Part shown: piece after piece, positions 19,810 through 31,823 of the stretch | Layout of the letters: every line of letters begins with the position of its first letter | Position numbering within the stretch: position 1 is the first letter of the stretch | DNA from: Phaeosaccion multiseriatum | Taxonomy: Eukaryota; Ochrophyta, other classes | Length of the DNA: 64,000 bases | NCBI GenBank assembly: GCA_965112735.1 | Contig: OZ218957.1 | Coordinates: forward strand, 2,852,001 to 2,916,000 | Reading direction: 5' to 3' | Position numbers and translations under genes: made by a program | Notes under the pieces: generated by a model | The model's input: only the letters and a program-made list of their open reading frames with translations | Told to the model about the DNA's origin: nothing | Databases searched by the model: none

Positions 19810-22800
19810 TCAAGCCTCCTTCCTTGACTTTTCAAGAATGTCCTTCTTCCTGAGCTGGTGCTTGTCTTCTTTGATGTCATGGCCTGCGGCGTCTGGGAAG
19901 AGTCTGTCTCGCTGCCTCTCAAGGGCGTCGAGGGCCTCCTCATCTTTGTCGAGCTGCGTGTCTAAGTGCTCCAAGAGGGCGTCCTGTTGTGTGTGCGTGA
20001 GTGTGGGTGTGAGTGCGTGTGTGTGGGTGTGCGTGTGTGGGTGGGTGTGTGTGGGTGTGCGTGTGTGGGTGGGGGGGTGGGTGCAGTTGTGTGTGTGACG
20101 TGTGAGTGTGTGAGTATGGTAAGTTCAATGGTATCACACATCGATTTACTTACATCAATTATTCTGTCACTCACTCACTCACAAACTCACTCACTCACTC
20201 ACTCAACAATCCATCCATCCACCCACCAACCCACGTACCTACCTCCCCACCCACCCACACACGCAACCCCCTCTGTCCTGACACTCACCATTCCAGCGCG
20301 CTGCGTGAAGGAGGTGAAGAGGAGACGCAGCAGCGGACTGCGGTGCATTTGCTTGACAATCTCGTCGGACGCTCTGAGAGAGAGCAAGCACGTCCAGGGT
20401 AGAGGTGTATGGGCACGACAGAGCAGAGGGACATGGGCAGGGTAGAGGTGTATGGGCAGGGCGGGGTAGAGACGGGATGGGCAGGGTAGAGGCGTATGGG
20501 TAGGGCGGGGTAGAGTGCACGCGAGGAGAAGGGGGTGGATGATGGGCAGGGGAGTGAGGGAAGCAGTCAAGAGCAGACCCAGTCACAAGCAGTACTACAA
20601 AACCAAAAATCGCCATTCTTCACTCATTCATTGCCAAATTCAATCTCTCACTGCCTTACCGGAGGTTGGCGAGGCACCTCCCTAGAATGAGCCTGTTGAG
20701 AAGCAGCCCCTGGTGTGAGTTGACGACGGTGCGATCTCCACCTTGCACCAACGTGCGTACCATGTGGCGGAGCAGCAGCTGGGGGATGATGGTCTGTGGA
20801 GAGGGAGGGATAGAGAATGGGAGGGAGGGAGGGAGGGAGGGAGGGAGGGAGGGAGGGAGGGAGGGAGGGAGGGAGGGAGGGAGGGAGGGAGGGAGGGAGG
20901 GAGGGAGGGAGGGAAGGAGAGAGGGAGGGAGGGAGCAAGGGAGGGAGCGAGCGAGGCAGACGAAGGGAGAGAGAGACAACAGAGTGCGCGTGAGAGAGAG
21001 AGAGCGAGAGAGATGCAGACAGGTGAGGGAAGGAGAGACAAAGCAGACCATCCACTGCCATCCACTGCCATAGTCTTTCATCTTACCTTTCCCATGGCGG
21101 CCTGGACCTTCTGCATATTTGAGCTCTTCACCTCTGCGTGGTGCGTGCTGAGCATGAGAGTGTGCACCACCGCCACCGTCTCTCGGGCTGCCTCCTCCAC
21201 CGCATCCTGTGAGTCAGAGTCAGAGTTAGAGTCAGTCAGAGTTTCTAGTTGTTGAGTACTTTGTAGTAAGAGTTTGAGTTGTTCAGTCAGTTGAGTTTTA
21301 GTGTACATTACCAACTGATCCTCAAACTCACCTGTATGACTCCCTCCAGGGCCGTGTCGAGATCCGAGGTTTGATACGCCACCTGGGCAGCCTCTTGCAT
21401 TAGTTCAAGGAGCACTCCCTCTGCGATGGCAGCGTAAGTCTGCTCGGTGCGCTTCTCTTCGAAGTACGTGTCCGTGAGCTCGGAGATAGCCTCTTCACAG
21501 AGACTGGAGAGAAGGGACAGAGGGGAGGGACAGAGGGGAGGGGAGGGGAGGGGAGAGAAGGGGAGAGAAGGGAGGGAGGGACGGGGCCAGAGAAGCAGAG
21601 CGCAAGAGGGTGAGCTAGCTCCATCTCCCTCCTTCCCTTTCTTCCGCCCTTGGGTACCTCCCCGACTCGCCTTACCTCCTGGCGAGGGGCACGACTCCCT
21701 CTGTGACGATGTCGTCGCTGATCTTCAGCAGAGGGTGGCGCAGAGTGCGGGCGTGCGCCTGTCATAAGGGGCAGGGGCAGGAGATATAGAGGCATATGAA
21801 GGAGAAAGCAAGCAGAGGCATATGGGAGATTAGTTAAGAGGCAAAGAAGGAAGGGAGGGAGGCAGGGAGGGAGGGAGGGAGGGAGAGAAGGAATGAGGGA
21901 GGGAGGGAGAGAGAAGGAGGGAGGTAGGTACACAAGGGGGCGAGAGAGGAGAGGGGTGTAGGGGCTATGGAAGCTAGCAAGCGTGGGTGCGTGTGTGGGT
22001 GCGTGTGTAGGCGCTTTCACCATCAGGAAGCAAGCTTGGCAGCGTATATGGGCGTGAGCGTTGGCGTGTGTGTGTGTGGGCGCGTGAAGCTCACCTTGTG
22101 CATGTATGCGGAGACGCCGCTCGTGATGCTCTCTGTGACCACTTGCTTGATGTTGTCGTCAACTGCAGTCTACGGGGGTGGGGATGACAGTGGACAAGCA
22201 TGAGATGGCAGTGGATGGGCAGGAGATGGCAGGAGACGGCAGATGGCAGGGGATGGTAGGGGATGGCCGGAGATGGCAGGGGACGAGGGGACGGCAGGGG
22301 ATGAGAAGGGGAGGGCAGGGCAGGGCAGGATAGGTATTAAAACAGGGAGGAAGGGAGGGAGGGCAGCGATACACCTACACACTCACGCACAAACACACCC
22401 ACCCATACACATACCCACACACCCATACACCCACAAACAAACCCACCGACACATGCACTCGAACAAACACCCACACCCGTTGACTTACGTCAGTGAGCTC
22501 CTCCCACACACTGCGCAGCACCATCTCCCTGTCCTGCATTATCTCCTGATTGAGTGTGTGTCGGCAGAGTACGACGGTGAGCTCGTCCAGCACATCATGT
22601 ACGATGGTCATGGTGGCGAGGTAGCACACCACTCTGTACGGGGGGAGGGGGAGGAGGAGGAGGAGGCGGAGGAGGAGGAGGAGGAGGAGGAGGAGGAGGA
22701 GGAGGAGGAGGAGGAGGAGGAGGAGGAGGAGGAGGAGGAGGAAGAGGAGGAGGAGGAGGAGGAGGAGGAGGAGGAGGAGGAGGAGGAGGAGGAGGAGGAG

Positions 22801-23162
22801 GAGGAGGAGGAGGAGGAAGAGGAGGAGGAAGAGGAGGAGGAAGATGAGGAGGAAGAGGAGGAGGAGGGGGGGGAGGAGGAGGAGAGGAGGGGGGGGGGGG
22901 AGGAGGGGAGGAGAGGAAAGGGGAAGGTGGAGAGGGATGCCAGATGGCGGTTTCGCGTTAGAAGGAAAGAGCGGGAGTACAAGACACATTATACCGCAAC
23001 AAAAGGTACCAAACATAGCCCTGATCCACCCTCGCTGCAATGCAGTGCCTTTTTAATCGTTCTTCAGAGAAGGCCGATCCCTCCTGCAGCAGCCTCGCAG
23101 CTCAGGCACACCCACTCACCCAAAACATAGAAGCCCCCACCTTCCCCCATCCCACTAACACA

Positions 23163-23195
<33 letters not shown>

Positions 23196-24577
23196 GCACA
23201 CACACACAAACGCACTCACAAGCACTCACTTCAAGGCCTGGTCTGCCTTGTCCGCCCTGGCCTTGGCCTCAGCCTCTAATCGGGCGAGCTGCTGTTTCAG
23301 AAAGAGCACCCTCCTACGAGCTCTCCTCCCTCGAAACGCCTTTTGGATCATCGTGGTAGCCTTCATCAGCCCCTCTGCAGCCCTCTTCCGCTGCTTGCGC
23401 GTCAGCCTCAACCTCTTGCTCCCCTTGCCCTTCCCTTTGCCTCTGCCCTTGCCCTCTGCATCGGCTGCGTAGGTCTTTGTGGCAAGAGCAAAGTCGGCAT
23501 GCGCCTTCTTCTTCTTCCTCCCGTCCGCCTCGCCCCCCTCCTTGTCGTCCTCGTCGTCGTCGTCCTCCTCCCCCTCCTCCTCCTCGCTCCACCGCTTCCC
23601 TTTGGCCTTCCTCCTGTCCCTGCTTTTCTTGCCGGCCTTCCTTGTCCTTTTCGAAGCGTCCCGACCTTTCTTCTTGCCCTTCTTGTTCCTCCTCGTACTC
23701 CTCCCTCGTCTTCTGTGCCCCCGGCCGCTACTGTCGCTACTGCTACTGATGCTTCTGCTGCTACTGCTGGGGCTCCTCCTCCTCCTCCTCCTTCTCTTCA
23801 TCCTCTTCCTACTACTACTACTACTACTACTACCACTGCCGCTGCTGCTGCTGCTGCCACTACTACTACTACTGCTCCTACCCCTGCTGCTGCTGCTCCG
23901 ATTCCTCTGCTTTCTGTGGTGACTGCGATGCCTCCGGCTTGCACTATGTCCATCCCTCCTCGCTCTGCTCCTGCTCCTCCTCCTATCATATCTCCGACCC
24001 TTTCTCCCGCCGCCATGCCTGCTGTTCTTCCTCCTCCTCCGCCCGCTGCCGCTGCTACTGCCACTGTTACTACTACCACTGCCGCCTCTACTGCTCCCAC
24101 TCCTTTCGCTGCTGCTACTACTACTGCTCCGACTCCCGCTGCTGCTGCCACGATCCCGACGCGTACCCCGCCTCCCGCTTCGGCCTCTACCTCCATCCCG
24201 TCGAAGGCCCCTTACATCCCCCCTGCCTCTTCCTTCCCCGCCGTCGTCTACATCATCCCTCCCTCCCCTGCTCGGACTCTTGTGCCCCTCGCTCGTCCGC
24301 CGGCCTGCGTTCTTTATTTCCATTGCCTGCGCCTCGCTGTTTTCATCCATCCGTACCCTCCTCCCTTCCTGCGGCTGAGCGCCCTGCTGCTGCTGTTGCT
24401 GCTGTTGCTGCTGTTGTTGTTGTTGTTGTCGTGGTGCTTGTTGTTGCTGGTGCTGCTGTTGTTGGTGATGCATCCGCCTCTGCTCCCGTCCCGTTCCCGG
24501 GTACATGCGCCTCTGCTCCTCATGAAGCTGGCGATTGTACTCTTCTGCGGCATGTCGGGGAGACAGGTACGGCAGAA

Positions 24578-24612
<35 letters not shown>

Positions 24613-24731
24613 ACCTTCTGAAGCCGATTGTACTGTTGCTGCTGGCGCTGCTGGAGCTGCAGCTGCTGGTGGTACATCCATTGCGCCTGTTTCTGCCGCA
24701 GATCGTCGCTCTGTGGCTGTCCCTGCTGCTG

Positions 24732-24768
<37 letters not shown>

Positions 24769-24923
24769 TGTTGGGAGAGCTGCTGCTGTGCTTGCAGCTG
24801 GTGTGGCTGCTGTGAGTGCTGCTGCTGCTGCTGCTGCTGGGGGAGCTGCAGCGGCGGAACAACCACGGGGGGGGGCTGCTCCGGGACGCTGAGAATGACC
24901 TTCCTCGGAGAAGGTAAGGCCAT
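19810..24923 (-). CDS. Large Q-rich, SR-rich IQ-motif protein
   Basis: Nine exons in perfect phase (24923-23230, 22633-22489, 22169-22095, 21758-21676, 21503-21332, 21206-21087, 20793-20660, 20373-20289, 19983-19810) encode about 893 residues. I do not recognise the family. Exon 1 encodes, in order, a Gln-rich region (many poly-Q runs of 8-15), an Arg/Ser region with RS dipeptides and poly-Ser, a Lys-rich stretch, an acidic EEEEGEEDDDDEDD block, and then an IQ-like calmodulin-binding motif MIQKAFRGRRARRRV. Exons 2-9 encode a non-repetitive helical domain (for example LATMTIVHDVLDELTVVL, YFEEKRTEQTYAAIAEGVLLELMQEAAQ and LLLRHMVRTLVQGGDRT) ending in a charged coiled coil (RKKDILEKSRKEA). The layout suggests a cytoskeletal, ciliary or RNA-associated scaffold, which is inference only. 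The TTG upstream at 24980 is in frame, but the first ATG is at 24923. Confidence 0.75.
20818..20930. repeat. (GGGA)n microsatellite
   Basis: About 25 GGGA units in the intron between exons 6 and 7 of the IQ-motif gene. On the sense strand they are CCCT just before the 3' splice site at 20793. Confidence 0.95.
22640..22920. repeat. (GGA)n microsatellite
   Basis: About 230 bases of nearly pure GGA in intron 1 of the IQ-motif gene. On the sense strand it is a CCT tract leading into the 3' splice site at 22633. ORFs of poly-Glu, poly-Leu and poly-Ser type across it are artefacts. Confidence 0.95.
23160..23210. repeat. (CA)n(CG)n microsatellite
   Basis: Compound dinucleotide run of CA, then CG, then CA, in intron 1 of the IQ-motif gene, close to its 5' splice site on the sense strand. 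Alternating purine-pyrimidine makes it a potential Z-DNA segment. Confidence 0.85.
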
Positions 24924-25650
24924 CACACCGCGGCCTGTCTGCCCACAAAGGCCCACAAAGAGCCCAGGAGGCCAGTCCAAGAAGAGATGGCCGTATTACC
25001 AGATTGCAGCAGTAAAAGAAAGGACCAGCAGCACGCTCACCACCACAACAGGCAGTACAGGGAAGGCCAGAGAGATCGCCACGAGCGCGATGACCAGGAG
25101 CAGCAGAAGCGCATCCTTCTGCCCCTCTTATTTTTTTTTTCCCCCCTGTTTGGATAGTCTGGATGGGGGGTGGGAGGCGGAAAGCCTTGTCTTCTCCAGC
25201 TCAGTGGTGTCTGCTTGGATGATAGGAGGGAAGGGGAAACGGGTAAGAAGGAGGGGGGGGTGTATTAAGAAAAAATTGTCCTTCTGTTACACCCTTTAAG
25301 TGCCATCTATGGTTGTCTAAAAGTAATGGCTCACCGCCCCGGGGAACTTAGTCCCCGAGGTCGTATCCCTCCGATGCGTCAAGTCTCCCCATCGGAATAA
25401 AGTTGATACCAGCCAGGATCCTGTGTCGGATCGAGCGTTCGTGTCGGGCCCGCTGGAGCGCGACGGCCAATCGCCGCCAAAATCACTGCTCTCGTCGCTC
25501 CGACTCTCACCAATTGTACCCCAAGGTACCTCTCACAGTTGGCGGGGCGGTACCGCCGCCTTATCTTTCAAAAGGGCTGACGGGCTGACGGGCTGACGGT
25601 CCATTGGTAGTCCCCTGCTTCCCACTCTACTACTACTACTACTACTACTA

Positions 25651-25689
<39 letters not shown>

Positions 25690-25852
25690 CTGCTGCTTCT
25701 GCTGGTGGTGGTGCTGGTGCTCTTTTTTTTCTTTTCTCCTTCGCTGGTGGATATCGCTGGTGCTGCTGCTACTACTACTACTGCTGCTGCTGCTACTGCT
25801 GCTACAAGCGACATCACCTGGAAGGATCAGCCGAGGGGCGTACATGATGACC
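24924..25852. other. Divergent intergenic region with ACT trinucleotide repeats
   Basis: Spacer between the minus-strand IQ-motif gene and the plus-strand ankyrin gene. A (CTA)n/(ACT)n trinucleotide block sits at 25625-25690 with a related degenerate block to 25805. At 25095-25000 on the minus strand a strongly hydrophobic reading (LLLLLVIALVAISLAFPVL) occurs but it has no ATG and hits a stop, so it is not called. GACGGGCTGACGGGCTGACG forms a small tandem near 25576-25600. Confidence 0.5.
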
Positions 25853-26860
25853 ATGGAAGTGCAGAACTCGAAGAGGAAGAGGAAGGAACGGACGGAAAGT
25901 GATGTCGCGGGAACCGATGGAAGAACCGCTACTGTGCAAGACACCTACGTAGCCAGGGCGAAGGCCTTGGGGATGGAGGAGGTCCTGGGGAGAGTCGTGT
26001 CTCTTGTAGGGAAGGGCCACCACGTCTTCCTCGCCACCGTGTGTAAGGAGTGGCAGGAGCACTACAGCGCGGCGTATCCTTCACTCGAGACTTCTCTTCC
26101 AAGCGTGGTGGAGTCTGTCAAGCGCTTGCAGTGGGCGAAGGAATGTGGGTACGAGCTGAGTGTGGGCACTTTCAAGGCGGCCGCAGAGTACGGAGATGTG
26201 ATCGTGTGCGAGGAGCTTCATCGAATGGAGTGTCCCTGGGATGAAGAGGCATGTAAGGCCACTTTGAGGAATGCCAAGCATGGACTGCAAGTCCTCAAGT
26301 GGCTGCGATCAGGGGACCTACCCAACAAGCAACGACGTCCTTGGTCGGGTCTTGCGCTGGGTGAAGAAGCTGGCAAGTGCGGCAATGTGGAGCTTCTGGA
26401 GTGGCTGCTCTCCGACGAGTTTGAGGGCTATCCCAATTGTGCCGATATGTGGGTGGGGGCTGTGAAGGCAGGGCGCATTAACGTGCTGGAAATGCTTGTG
26501 CAGCACCCCAAGGTCAGAGCTCAGAGGGAGGCGGCTCAGGGATACGACCCGTGGAGGAATGGGCCTTTCTGGGCGGCCCACGCGGGCAACCTGGAAGTGC
26601 TGCAATGGCTTCATGCGAACGAGCGAGAGCTCTGCGAGTGGGACGTACACGTCTGCTGTAGCGCAGTGTATTTCGCCAAGAGCCTCTCTGTCCTGCAATG
26701 GCTCAGATCGGAGGAGGTCATGTGTCCCTGGGACAGCTGGGCGTGCCCACAGGTCATGAAAGACCTTCATGGTGATGCCTGGGACATAGCCCCTGCCGCC
26801 TTGGAGGAGATGAAGCAGTGGGTGCACACAAACGGACGGCCCTGTGAGTGCCAAGACTGA
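25853..26860 (+). CDS. F-box-like/ankyrin-repeat protein, intact copy 2
   Basis: Intronless ORF of 335 residues from ATG 25853 (ACCATGG context); two further in-frame ATGs lie 6 and 9 bases upstream. Domain order matches the copy at 10798-11781. It has an F-box-like N-terminus (EEVLGRVVSLVGKGHHVFLA, VCKEWQEHY). Ankyrin-like repeats follow, with FKAAAEYGDVIVCEELHRME, CPWDEEACKATLRNAKHG, LQVLKWLRSGDLPNKQRR, NVELLEWLLSDEFEGYPN, NVLEMLVQHPKVRAQ, WAAHAGNLEVLQWLHANERE and SLSVLQWLRSEEVMCPWDS. It ends with the family signature EEMKQWVHTNGRPCECQD. The N-terminal tail is basic (SKRKRKER), possibly a nuclear signal. The pseudogene at 12945-13441 is closer to this copy, because both share a DLPxK-type insertion. 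Confidence 0.9.
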   Translation: MEVQNSKRKRKERTESDVAGTDGRTATVQDTYVARAKALGMEEVLGRVVSLVGKGHHVFLATVCKEWQEHYSAAYPSLETSLPSVVESVKRLQWAKECGYELSVGTFKAAAEYGDVIVCEELHRMECPWDEEACKATLRNAKHGLQVLKWLRSGDLPNKQRRPWSGLALGEEAGKCGNVELLEWLLSDEFEGYPNCADMWVGAVKAGRINVLEMLVQHPKVRAQREAAQGYDPWRNGPFWAAHAGNLEVLQWLHANERELCEWDVHVCCSAVYFAKSLSVLQWLRSEEVMCPWDSWACPQVMKDLHGDAWDIAPAALEEMKQWVHTNGRPCECQD

Positions 26861-27371
26861 CCCGGTTCAAATGGAAAGGGGATGAGCTCATCTCATGCAC
26901 TCTGCTGAGTGATGCGGTGTGCTTCAGTGCCGTCGTGCCGGCTAAGAAGACGCGTTTTGCAAGAATGACTAATTTATAATCAGTGGGACGTTCGTATTCT
27001 TATTCAAAGCGTGCCTTTTTTACAACACTCGACAGTTGTGACGTCTCAATGGAAAGGGGGGACAGCGCTGGCAATGATAGTGATAGGGGCTGTTGGCCCT
27101 CTCAAGTCTACGCCTCAACACTCGTGCTTGAGTCTGCTGACCGAATACCACAGCAAGTCCAACAAGCACAGCGAAACAAAAAGTACGAAGTTTAGAGTAT
27201 TGAGTATTGCAGTACGGAGACGCTGCATACCCCCCCTGGGAGAGGGAAGGGATCTGCGCCTCTATGTGTGTGCCTCTATCGGTGCTGGAAAGGGTCTAAG
27301 AAATTGAAAGTGCGTGCGTGCGTGTGTTATGTGTGTGTGTGTGTGTGTGTGCGTGCGCGTGTGTGTACCTC
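26861..27371. other. Convergent intergenic spacer
   Basis: Spacer between two convergent genes. No coding signal is seen. A short GT-rich microsatellite (GTGCGTGC and GTGT runs) lies at about 27309-27366, directly beside the stop codon of the minus-strand gene. Confidence 0.5.
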
Positions 27372-28494
27372 TCATCCCGCCGCCCGCCGCCCCGCCGAAC
27401 GGGTACTGCGCGGGTGCGAGCGTGACGCTCTCGTAGTGGCGCCGTAGCTGGCCTTGGGTGGCTGCCTCTTGGCCTTGCCTGCTACAGGAAGTCGCTTGGC
27501 TGCGGCCTTGCGGGACGGGGCTCCTGGCCCTGCTGTGGAGCCCCTCGTCTTCTTGCCCGCCTTGGTCTTAATCCCCTTCTCCTTGGCCCACTTTGCGGCG
27601 TTGTTCTTGGCAGTCTGTCTCTTTTCAGCCTTGCTGGCGGGGGTCGGTGGCAGCCCTGCTGATGGTGAGGGAGTCGCGGGAGTGGATGCTGACGGCAGCA
27701 CTGACGGCTCCACCACCATCCCCGCCTCGTCCTGCTCCTTCTTCGTCATCCTTGCAGCCTCGAGGCTTGCCTTGGCCGCTGCCAGCTGACTCTCCACCTC
27801 CACGATCGTGCTCCTCCGCCGCACCAGTTTGGCGTCCAGCTTGGTCAGCTCCTCGGTTCTTCTGGCATGGAGGGAGGCTGTGTGAAGGGCTTGGAGCTGC
27901 GCATCGACGGAGCGGGACAGACCGAGGCCCTGCTTGGCAATACGAGAGGGGGAGTGAAGGAGCACGGGAGGGGAGGAAGGGGAGGGGAGGGGAGGGAAAG
28001 AGGAAGGGGATGTTAGTGCTCCCCCCCTCTCTCTCTTCGCTCCGTGATGCCCTGCCGTTGTTGCTTGGCCTGGCAAAGGTGCAACCCCCGTGCCTTGTCT
28101 GCTCAGCCGTAGGACACACGCACCTCCAGGTTTTTGCCGTCCACCCACGCCGTGATGAGCGAGCCGATGGTGGAAGCGCCAGTTGCATGCTCAACGCGGC
28201 GGTCGAAGCTCCCGTCTACTCCCTGTAGTACTTGCGACTGGTGTGGGAAACAATCGGAACACACAGCAAACAAAAATGTGAACACTCAGCAAGCAGAGCT
28301 TGATCATGGGGGCAGTTCCGACACTATCAATCTAACAAGCCTTCACACAGAGAGACAGAGAGAGAGAGTTTGTGAACACATTTTCCTCATACCGGTCTCA
28401 GGTGTCCATTCTTGCCCTCCCCGTATGCTCTCAGCACATCGAGGATGTGTGCCTCCTTTCCAGTCTCCTCTTCCCTACTGATGAGCCCACCCAT
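27372..28494 (-). CDS. Basic coiled-coil protein with Lys/Arg-rich tail
   Basis: Three exons in phase (28494-28393, 28237-28124, 27932-27372) give about 258 residues starting MGGLISREEETGKEAH. I do not recognise it. The N-terminal 75 residues (HILDVLRAYGEGKNGHLRP, VEHATGASTIGSLITAWVDG) look like a small folded domain. Next comes a heptad-rich helix (LQALHTASLHARRTEELTKL, VEVESQLAAAKASLEAARM), then a Pro/Ser linker and a strongly basic Lys/Arg/Ala/Pro tail (KAEKRQTAKNNAAKWAKEKG, PSRKAAAKRLPVAGKAKR). The tail resembles linker-histone-like or nucleolar basic tails, so DNA or RNA binding is plausible but unproven. It is transcribed divergently from the kinesin gene, whose ATG lies about 181 bp away. 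Confidence 0.65.
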
Positions 28495-28675
28495 TTTTTA
28501 TTGGAAAAAGAGAGTGGAAGAAGAAAAATCGGTTACTTTTTTGTTGACTTCTGCGGGCATGCCCCCCCCCCCGAGCTGCACCCGTTCTGTGCTGTGGAGG
28601 CGTCAGGTCAATTGAAGGGGCGAAGAACCGGAATTAAGGGGGTTCGGAGGAGGCGGCAGAGCAGATTAGTCAGTC
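28495..28675. promoter_or_regulatory. Putative bidirectional promoter region
   Basis: About 181 bp separate the start codons of the minus-strand basic coiled-coil gene and the plus-strand kinesin gene. Any promoters and 5' UTRs must share this stretch unless non-coding exons exist upstream. No TATA box is evident. A C homopolymer at 28561-28571 is the only notable motif. Confidence 0.35.
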
Positions 28676-30281
28676 ATGAGTGTCAGCATCAAAGTTGCCG
28701 TAAGATGTCGGCCCTTCACCATTGACGATGATCTAGGAGTGGAGCTGGCTCAAACGGGTAATGCAGTTCAGAGGGAGGTGGCCCATACTCTAGTGGAACG
28801 TTTAAATCGTTAGCTGGGAAGGGAAAGGGAGGACGCAGGGCTGGGAGGATGATATGATATCTCTGAGACAGAGGGCCAGTCCGGAGTCGGGCTGGAAGGA
28901 TCGGCTGCTGTAGCATACAAAGACCATGGAATCGTTGGACTCCAAAGCCTCTGTTCTCACTTTGCCTTTTCTTCTCTGTTGTTTCTCGCTTGACTCTCTC
29001 ATTCCCTACTCGACTCTCTGTACCTGCGCTCCCTCCTTCCCCTCTTCCTCTTCACGCCCTATGCCCTCTTTGTCTTGCCTACTTCACTCCAGGTGACGAA
29101 GAGGGAGAGATCAACATCCTCAACTCCACTTATAGTACCACTCGCTTCCCCTTTACATACGCCTGGTGGTCTGCCTACGGCTACCAGAGGCATGCCCAAA
29201 AAGACCTTGAGAAAGCGCAGGCCATGAAGCTGGTCAACCAGGAGGCGGCCTACGACGCAGTGGGAATGAAGGTCAAGGCCGATCTCATGACGGGCAATGC
29301 AGTGGTGCTTTTCGCCTATGGCTTGTCTGGCTCGGGAAAGACTTTCACGGTACGCGAGGGAGGCTTCAAATCAAAGAGAGGCGGAGAGACATAGAGGGAG
29401 AGAGAAGGACATCGCCGTCACCCACTCATCGCCGCATGTTCTTCACCCCCTCTCTCCCCTCTCACCTGCCAGCATGCCTCTACCTTCCCTTCCATCCACT
29501 GCCATAGGTGTTCGGTCCGGACGCTCCCGATGCCCCGGAGGCATGGTACAAGCACAGCGAGCCGCATCCTATGTGGGGCATCTTTCCCAGGCTGGCCTAT
29601 GAAGTCTTTAAGGAGAAGAAGGTTTGTCTCTTCTTGCCTATTCCACACACTCCCAACCCAAGCTGGATCAATCTCCCCTCCTCTCTCCTCCCTTCACTAC
29701 CCCACTCTCCCTCTCACTCTGACCCTCATGCTCACCCGGCTCCCTCTCCCTCTGATCCCCTCCCCTCCCCTCCCCTCCCCTCCCGTCCTCTCCTCCTCCA
29801 GGACGGCTGGAAGATCAGCATGAAGTACTTCCAAAACGTTGTGGACACGGTGCGAGACCTCATGAGCCCTGTGGCCAAGGAAGCGCATTACAGGTCAGGC
29901 ATGCGCAAGGACGCGGACGGGTTCATGGACATAGATTGGACATCCAGCCAGGTCAGTGGGGTTTCACAGATGGCAGTCAGTGGGTGGGTGGGTGGGTGGG
30001 GGGTAGATAGCTAGATGGATAAATGGGTAGATGAATGGATGAGGATTTGACTTCGTGAGAGAAGGACCAGCTGACCCACTTGCTCTTACCCTGCTCTACA
30101 GGTGCTCAGCAGCTGGGAGGACCTGCGGAAAGCCTTCACCTCCGCCAACGCGAGGAAGGCCATCGCCCCCACGCAATTCAATCACCAATCCACCAGGGGA
30201 CACTGCATCATGACCCTTGTACGTGTGGGTGGGTGTGTGCGTAGATATCCCGCAATCCTCGCTCTCTCTAACCCTCTCTCT

Positions 30282-30328
<47 letters not shown>

Positions 30329-31789
30329 GTCTCTCTCTCTCTCCTTCTAACTCTCCCCCTCTCTCCCTCTCTCCCCCTCTCTCTCCCTCCCTCTCTAAAG
30401 GAGGTGGAGATGCCTCACCCCGACAACCCGGCCCTAAAGCAAAAGGGCAGGGTATACGTGTGCGATTTGGCGGGAACTGAGCCCGCTGGTGATATCGTGT
30501 ATGCCAACTATGAGAAGAAGGTGCGCGTCTCCCCTCCTCTTCCCCCTCTTCCTTCCTATCTCTCATCTTCCCTCTTCGTCCTATTCCTTCATGTGCCTCC
30601 AGTCCACCCCTCTTCCTTCACCTTGCTTGCTCGCCCCTCCTCTTCCTTCCTCTTTCTCGGACGCCCTTGTTCCTCTCCTTATCCCCTTTCCGTAATGCTT
30701 TCCCCCTTTTTTTCTCCCTATCTCCCTTACCGTCTTGTTTACTTTTGGTCCTTCATACATTCTCTCACACTCTCACAATCACTCACTTCCAGGTGTTCGA
30801 CGACGGAGATGTGGAGTACAAGTACCTTGGGCCACATGAAGACATGCGCAAGACCAAGGAGCTGCAGAACCAGGTGCGTGGATGGGTGTCAGGACAGCGA
30901 GTGGGTGGGTGTCAGGACTGAGGATGAGTGTCAGCACAGAGTTGGGTGTTGCCCATACGCCTCCAGCATGCCCCACTCCTGCCATACGCCTCCACAAACA
31001 TGTCCCGCTAACATTCTTGCCCACCGCCCATACACCTCCAACACATCGTCTCTTTCAGGGCACCAAGATCAATCTGTCACTGTCCGAGATGGCGCAGTTC
31101 TTCATGAAGGTCAGTTTCAGTTGCAGTCCAAAACACCAATCAAGAGGCCTGTAAGCAAGGAGTAGGCATATGGGCAGGCGGCACGCTAGCAGTGAAGCAG
31201 TCAGTCAGACAGTTAGGCAGGCAGGCAGTCAGATGTCTTCCCTCCCCTCACCTCCTCAGGCCCACTCACTTCATGTGTCCCATGTCTACATCCCCTCCAT
31301 ACACTCTTCCACAGATGGCAGAGGCTGTGAAGAAGAACAAGCTCAAGCCGGGGGCCTCCATCCCCGGCAACAACTCGTACTTCCTCTGCAAGTACCTCAA
31401 GGACACCATGCTGCAGGTACAGTTTCAGTTTCAGTTTCAGTTTCAGTTTCAGTTTCAGTTTCAGTTTCAGCTCAGTTCATTTGACCGCGATACACACACC
31501 CACGCACACACACACACATATATATATATATATGCACACTACACCACAACTCCAAACAACAGGCGCGCACCTACCTGTTCTGCGCCATCCGTCCCGAAGT
31601 CACATATCACCGTTACACGTTCGCCACTCTGGGCTTTGCCAAGAACGCTTCAGTGGTCAAGCTACAGCCCAAGAAGGCTACGGTAGAGGCCACCGCGGCA
31701 GAGCGGAAGCTGATGGCGGAGCTCGACTCTATGAGATCACTTGTGGAGCAGCTTAAGATGCAGCTGGCTGTGGGGCCAGCAGGGGCCGC

Positions 31790-31823
<34 letters not shown>

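Noticed and set aside
22243-23130. 295-residue poly-Glu ORF
   Set aside because: Translation of the GGA microsatellite in an intron of the minus-strand IQ-motif gene, whose exons on either side join in phase.
23343-24892. Plus-strand Leu/Ser/Thr/Pro-rich ORFs of 317-490 residues
   Set aside because: Shadows of exon 1 of the minus-strand IQ-motif gene; poly-Leu and poly-Ala arise from antisense CAG repeats.
25000-25095. Hydrophobic minus-strand segment resembling a membrane span
   Set aside because: No ATG, stops on both sides and no supporting splice sites; too short to call.
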